Source of the DNA: Daldinia sp. FL1419
Taxonomy: Eukaryota > Ascomycota > Sordariomycetes > Xylariales > Hypoxylaceae
Assembly: GCA_025201765.1 (NCBI GenBank)
Contig: MU623485.1
Location: forward strand, 2,787 to 66,786
Length of the DNA: 64,000 nucleotides
Reading direction: 5' to 3'
Each line of letters opens with the position of its first letter. Within the stretch, counting starts at the first letter, position 1. Positions 59,878-64,000 of the stretch are shown one piece after another. A program made the translations under genes and the position numbers. The notes under the pieces were generated by a model. That model searched no databases. It had not been told where the DNA came from and was given only the letters and a program-made list of their open reading frames with translations.

Positions 59878-62800
59878 TTAGTACCGTAATTCGACGCGCG
59901 TGAATCGCTTCTTCATCGAATCCTCCAGCCAGTCCCTTTCTCCGCTGTTTCCATCGTTGCCACGTCTCCACATACCCTGCTCGCCAAAGCCAGCCTTAAT
60001 ATCAACCGCGGAATCCTGAGAGGTCTTCTTGGACTTGCGCAGATTGTAACGCGCCGCGTCTATTCCGGTTTCGGGGTGGGATGGCCCCTTGGCCTTGGGT
60101 TTATAGGACCATAAGCTGCTCGAGACAGGGCCCATTTTCTCAACTGGTTTCTCCCAGAGCAGAGGCGTAGAGACGGTGTCTGGAGCTACGGGGCCCTTCG
60201 ACTGCTTCTTGGAGCTGTCCTTTCGCTCCAACGACTTCGGGCCGACCGCCGGGCGAACTATTTCTACTGTGGCGTCCAAGGAGCCCATGAATACGGGATG
60301 TCGAATAGTGACGTCAAGTTGAGTGGGCTGGGGCGGCTGGCCTCTGGCAATAGCTTCTTGGAGTGTAGTATTCCACTGTGACGGTAAAGCCTGGCCTCGC
60401 GAGAACCTAATCTCGGGATACGAAGAAATGATCGCGACGTGGAGCGCATTAGACCAGTCTCGAGGCGACGCAGCTCGGCGGGTTATTTGGGGGGATACAT
60501 GGCTTGTTTTGATGGCTTCTTGGAGCTCCATGTCCCAATTCTGAGGGTAAGAAGCTCTCAAAGCATCCATAGAGCCGGGGAAGCTAGCTATGATAGCCTC
60601 TCTTAGAGCAGCATCCCAGGCCGCCCGATACGCAATACTAGGGCGGTACAATTGGCGCAGAGGCGTGGGTGATGCCTTCCTCTGGGGCTGTTCATCCAAG
60701 TTCTTTATTATAAATTCTTGGGGTAACTCGGGAACTTTAGGAGTCTCAGATTCCTTTCCTCTATTGCCAAGCCAGCCATTCAAGACGCTGCCGCTACTCT
60801 TAGCTGATGACGCCTTGGTGAGACTTGTCTTAACCGATGGTGAATCCGTCACAGGGGAAGCGGGTAACGAATCTACTGTGGATACAGAAGCGACGGATGG
60901 GCTTCTGGGCCGCACAGATGAAATTGTCATCCAATCCAGTTCAACCGAAGTTGTCAGGCCGCTCCAGAGACGGGTTGACTTAATTACCGGAAGAGGCGTG
61001 TTGGTGAGACGGGGTTTTTGGTTTACCTGAAGCGCAGCGGGTTCTGCGGAAGTAGTCCGGTAGACCTTGCGAGCTGGGTCAAGCTGGAACAAGCCAGACA
61101 CCAAAGTTACTGCTGTAAGAGGCTGGCTCCAAAGGGAAACCTTGGCGCAAGTGTAGCTTGATTTAGCGGGCTTCTCCCAAAGCTTTGTGCTTATTAGAGT
61201 CGGAAGAGTCTTGACCATCTTACGAGGCTTTTGCGTCATGTTAATCGCAGCCGGGAGCTTAGAAGTCCTACGATAATCAACCCTAACAACATTTACGGCA
61301 AATAAGCCTTCGTGGTCCAAAACAACAGCCGATGAGTTAGGCCGTTCCCACAGCAAATTCACTTGGGTCGGTTGTGTAATCTTGGAAGATACAAGCGACT
61401 TTGCGATTTGGGCTGGAGCGTTCTTAGACCAGAGACCAGTCGTTGTGATCGAAGGCAAAGGCTCTTTATATGGGCGGAATTTCTTAGGCACCGTAATGGC
61501 AGCAGGGGCCTTAGAAGTTCTCCGATAATCGTATCTCACAACACTAACGTTGAATAAGCCTTCGTACCCTGAATCCGGCCCCATTTCAGACTTCTCCCAT
61601 AGGGGGGCCGTGTGGGATTTAGGCGCGACCTCCTTTTCGATTGGCTGGGAAGATTTCTTCATGGACATCTTGGATGAGAATAGCTCAGCACCACGAGCCG
61701 GCTGGGAGGCGCTTTCCTTGGTCCAAAGAGACTTCGTTTGGAGGCTTGCCAACGGCTCCCTGGCTACACGGGAAGCTATTTTTATAGAAATAGCCGCGGG
61801 TTCCTTATCAGTCCTACGGTAGTCTAGTCTGAACTTTTTGCTATCAAACAACCCATCGTGCTCGGAGACGGTAACCATAGCCGAGTTTTCCCATAGTAGT
61901 GGCGCACGGGCAACGCTGACATGACTTGCTCCCCAGAGTGTTTTGGACATTAGCTTTTCTAGAGGCAATTCAACCACGCGAGGCTGCTTCTTCATGAAAA
62001 GAGCAGCAGGCTCCCTCGAGGTTCTTCGGTAATCCTTCCTCGGGTCGCTAATGTCGAACAGGCCCTGGGCTTCTGAAGCTGGAGTATTACTAGGCTGTAC
62101 CCATAGAAATGCTGATTGGGCAACTACTTTGGCTATTTGTGAGGGAACATCCAGGTCACGGATAGCCTTACGTGCATTCCAGAGCAACCCAGTGCTGAAG
62201 TTGGCGCCCTCGGTCCTAGGCTCCCATGACTTAACACTTTGAATGAGCGTAGCTTCTTCGATGCGGCGATTAGACTTAGCCCTTCCTGTAAGTTCAGTTT
62301 TATAGCTCTCCCAAGTGGCCAAATCTGGCTGGGGCAGACCGAAAACTCGAGATACAAGGGGTTTCGGCCCGGGCGTCCATAACATGGCCTGGGGGGGAAC
62401 GAGCTCGGAAGTCGGCTTGCGGAATTGTTCTACCGGTATCGGTTCCTCTACAGCCGCGTCGTCGTCATTGTAGCCATCCACAATCACGTCAATGTCATCG
62501 ACATACGAAGGAGACTTGATAGAAGGCGAGCGCTGTTGTGCGAAGAGAAGCAAGCTGTCCCTAGAGGTTACCTCAGACCCGGACCTAAGCAAACTTGCAA
62601 TCTCCCACAGCGTGTTCTCGTCGAAATCCTCGCCATCGCTGTCTATGAAATCATCGAAGCTATCAAAATTGTCACCCTCTTCCTCGGCTTCATAGTCATC
62701 AAAGAAAGATGTCGTGAATTCGTTATCATCTTCCTGGCTTGTCCTGGAATTTGGGAAAATACTCGTGGCTGGGGCACCTGTAGTCATAGTTCCTGGCATA

Positions 62801-64000
62801 GCTGTGTACATACGGGTAGGTGGTGGAAGCTGAATGCTAGCACTCTCACTCTTCTCTCCCCAAGGAAATTGAAAGAGGCCCAAAGTTCCTCGCTTCTCGG
62901 GCAAAGGTTCGGGATTCTCTAGAATATCGGGGAGAAGAGACACACGCTTGTTTCTTCGAGGGGGGCGAACAGTGACCGGGCGAGCAACAGTCCGCCCAGC
63001 TTCGGGTTTCTGCGGTGGAGTATACTTCTGCCAGAGGCCATTCTCGGCTCCCACCTTGCTGCTTTCCAAGGTTTTCTCCCATAGCCGAGAGCTTTCGATA
63101 GCTAATGGGGCCCAGGCCTTTCTAATTGTTGGACGAGAGGGCAAGCTCCGAAGCTCAAGACTCGTAATGTCCATTTGAGGCTGCCTCGTCACACCAGCCC
63201 AGAGACCTGTGCTAGACAGGCTCTGAGCGGGCGGCTGCGGTTTCCAGAGATGGTGAATTTGGACCACCGTCGATAGTATCGGGCCTAGTGGTTTTATGCC
63301 TATAGGGATGTCACCTTCGCATTCAGATTCCTCAGTATCGGGCGGGCTTGGGCTGCCTAGCGCAGCTGTAGAAACAGACAAGAAGTTGAGATTGTTCTGT
63401 TTCATAATGAAACTGGGAGTGGTTTCTGCGTTTTTTATTTGGCCATCGGCGGGATGGGCTCGTAGCTGACTAGAGTTCTGAGATGAGGGAGTGCCCATGT
63501 TGCCTTCGCCCTTGGATCGCGTCATTCCAATTCGTGAAGGTACATTTCGCGATGCTCTACGTTCGGCGATCGTCGACGTGGGCCGAGAATCTTTTGCCGG
63601 GGAAGTTTTGATACTAGATATAGAATCACGCTGAAGGAGTTTCTGTGAAGATTGCCATTGGTTTTCTAGCTGGCCCATCTCGCGCTCCAGGTTCTCTAGC
63701 AATGCCAGGCGCTGCACTCCGCTATCCACAGATTCTAGGTTCGGCTGCTCGAAACGTTGAAGCTGAGCTTGAATCATCTCATAGGCGGCTCTAGGCGACT
63801 CCAGCGGCGAGGGCTCCGCAGGCTGGACAAGTATCGTCCTTTTGTTACTTCTTCCATTGAGGACTAGAGGCGCAGGCGGAAGTATCTTCCTTAGCCGCCC
63901 CTTGCCCTTTCTAGTTGAGAAAGCCGGACATTCCTCGCCAACCCGATGATGGAAACCGCCTAATTTGACTTGTTCAACAGTCGGCACCTTTGGTAGAGCC
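59878..64000 (-). CDS. Very large repeat protein of unknown function (N-terminus beyond window)
   Basis: Uninterrupted frame of at least 1373 codons, still open at the window edge. The first Met-like codon inside the window is a GTG, so the true start lies beyond 64000. I do not recognise a named family. From the visible N-terminus: a basic segment (RKGKGRLRKILPPAP), a Gln/Leu/Glu-rich coiled-coil-prone stretch (about residues 65-120), a Ser-rich region, and several LWxK motifs. Next is an acidic block ending in DENTLWEIASLL (about 430-470), then five tandem units of about 58 residues (roughly 60960-62115) with the pattern LW...GLF...R.DYRRTS.EPAA...PR...PL..L.S..LW. After these come four units with W..aL.eAI..S.P (roughly 60335-60635). 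No enzyme motif, signal peptide or membrane segment is visible. Architecture suggests a cytoplasmic scaffold with repeated docking motifs; this is inference. Confidence 0.85.
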   Translation of the reverse strand, partial: ALPKVPTVEQVKLGGFHHRVGEECPAFSTRKGKGRLRKILPPAPLVLNGRSNKRTILVQPAEPSPLESPRAAYEMIQAQLQRFEQPNLESVDSGVQRLALLENLEREMGQLENQWQSSQKLLQRDSISSIKTSPAKDSRPTSTIAERRASRNVPSRIGMTRSKGEGNMGTPSSQNSSQLRAHPADGQIKNAETTPSFIMKQNNLNFLSVSTAALGSPSPPDTEESECEGDIPIGIKPLGPILSTVVQIHHLWKPQPPAQSLSSTGLWAGVTRQPQMDITSLELRSLPSRPTIRKAWAPLAIESSRLWEKTLESSKVGAENGLWQKYTPPQKPEAGRTVARPVTVRPPRRNKRVSLLPDILENPEPLPEKRGTLGLFQFPWGEKSESASIQLPPPTRMYTAMPGTMTTGAPATSIFPNSRTSQEDDNEFTTSFFDDYEAEEEGDNFDSFDDFIDSDGEDFDENTLWEIASLLRSGSEVTSRDSLLLFAQQRSPSIKSPSYVDDIDVIVDGYNDDDAAVEEPIPVEQFRKPTSELVPPQAMLWTPGPKPLVSRVFGLPQPDLATWESYKTELTGRAKSNRRIEEATLIQSVKSWEPRTEGANFSTGLLWNARKAIRDLDVPSQIAKVVAQSAFLWVQPSNTPASEAQGLFDISDPRKDYRRTSREPAALFMKKQPRVVELPLEKLMSKTLWGASHVSVARAPLLWENSAMVTVSEHDGLFDSKKFRLDYRRTDKEPAAISIKIASRVAREPLASLQTKSLWTKESASQPARGAELFSSKMSMKKSSQPIEKEVAPKSHTAPLWEKSEMGPDSGYEGLFNVSVVRYDYRRTSKAPAAITVPKKFRPYKEPLPSITTTGLWSKNAPAQIAKSLVSSKITQPTQVNLLWERPNSSAVVLDHEGLFAVNVVRVDYRRTSKLPAAINMTQKPRKMVKTLPTLISTKLWEKPAKSSYTCAKVSLWSQPLTAVTLVSGLFQLDPARKVYRTTSAEPAALQVNQKPRLTNTPLPVIKSTRLWSGLTTSVELDWMTISSVRPRSPSVASVSTVDSLPASPVTDSPSVKTSLTKASSAKSSGSVLNGWLGNRGKESETPKVPELPQEFIIKNLDEQPQRKASPTPLRQLYRPSIAYRAAWDAALREAIIASFPGSMDALRASYPQNWDMELQEAIKTSHVSPQITRRAASPRDWSNALHVAIISSYPEIRFSRGQALPSQWNTTLQEAIARGQPPQPTQLDVTIRHPVFMGSLDATVEIVRPAVGPKSLERKDSSKKQSKGPVAPDTVSTPLLWEKPVEKMGPVSSSLWSYKPKAKGPSHPETGIDAARYNLRKSKKTSQDSAVDIKAGFGEQGMWRRGNDGNSGERDWLEDSMKKRFTRVELRY
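60335..60635 (-). repeat. Four protein-level tandem repeats (W..aLxeAI type)
   Basis: Four units of about 28-35 residues: WDAALREAI, WDMELQEAI, WSNALHVAI and WNTTLQEAI, each followed by a Ser/Pro-rich turn. Distinct from the upstream repeat family. Confidence 0.85.
60960..62115 (-). repeat. Five protein-level tandem repeats (DYRRTS/EPAA type)
   Basis: Within the large repeat protein, five copies of a unit with invariant or near-invariant LW, GLF, YRRTS (YRTTS in the last), PAA and PR/PL positions, spaced about 75-95 residues apart. Divergent at DNA level, so the repeats are old and kept by selection on protein. Confidence 0.85.

Noticed and set aside
59732..59971. Minus-strand frame overlapping the 3' end of the large repeat protein
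   Set aside because: Out-of-frame overlap with a well-supported coding region and no motif.
1..64000. CRISPR arrays, bacterial operons, riboswitches and tRNA genes
   Set aside because: No regularly spaced repeats with unique spacers, no Shine-Dalgarno-led gene strings, and no readable tRNA A and B boxes in correct spacing.

Overview
The window looks like nuclear DNA from a filamentous ascomycete, most likely a Sordariomycete. Protein-coding genes are interrupted by short GT...AG introns (about 48-121 bp), and the products are typical of moulds: a membrane-bound SREBP, a fungal-type bZIP, an Ndt80-like regulator, a GH3-GNAT fusion and a neutral ceramidase. Intergenic DNA carries many TACCTA/TAGGTA-type short motifs and simple repeats. 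No bacterial-style operon, rRNA or convincing tRNA was seen. All gene models were assembled by eye from open frames, splice signals and family knowledge; no alignment was run.

Layout. Positions 1-15961 are a gene desert: no open frame has a recognisable domain or coherent splice structure. From 15962 the DNA is gene-bearing: a bZIP transcription factor (+, 15962-16922), a CIA30-domain protein (+, 18491-19214), an SREBP-family sterol/hypoxia regulator (-, 23198-26387), a single-pass membrane protein of unknown function (-, 28714-30255) and an Srs2/UvrD-type DNA helicase (+, 31740-34845).

The central feature is an N-acetylglucosamine (GlcNAc) catabolic cluster at 35144-51838. It holds GlcNAc-6-phosphate deacetylase (-), a GH3 glycosidase fused to GNAT-type domains (+), an Ndt80-like transcription factor resembling RON1 (+), a hexokinase-family sugar kinase, the likely GlcNAc kinase (-), and glucosamine-6-phosphate deaminase (+). 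Together they could release GlcNAc, phosphorylate it, deacetylate it, and deaminate and isomerise it to fructose-6-phosphate under a local regulator. Deacetylase and glycosidase share one divergent intergenic region; kinase and deaminase share another. No GlcNAc transporter lies in the window.

The right end carries a neutral ceramidase (+, 53649-56148), a secreted GH3 beta-glycosidase with seven exons (-, 56394-59081), and the 3' part of a very large repeat protein of unknown function (-, 59878 to the window edge) with two different tandem repeat families.

Points worth a second look: Thr at the expected nucleophile Ser of the ceramidase, Glu at the expected nucleophile Asp of the GH3-GNAT protein, short upstream ORFs before the three transcription-factor genes (the SREBP one ends in an ATGA overlap with the main start), and the repeat protein.
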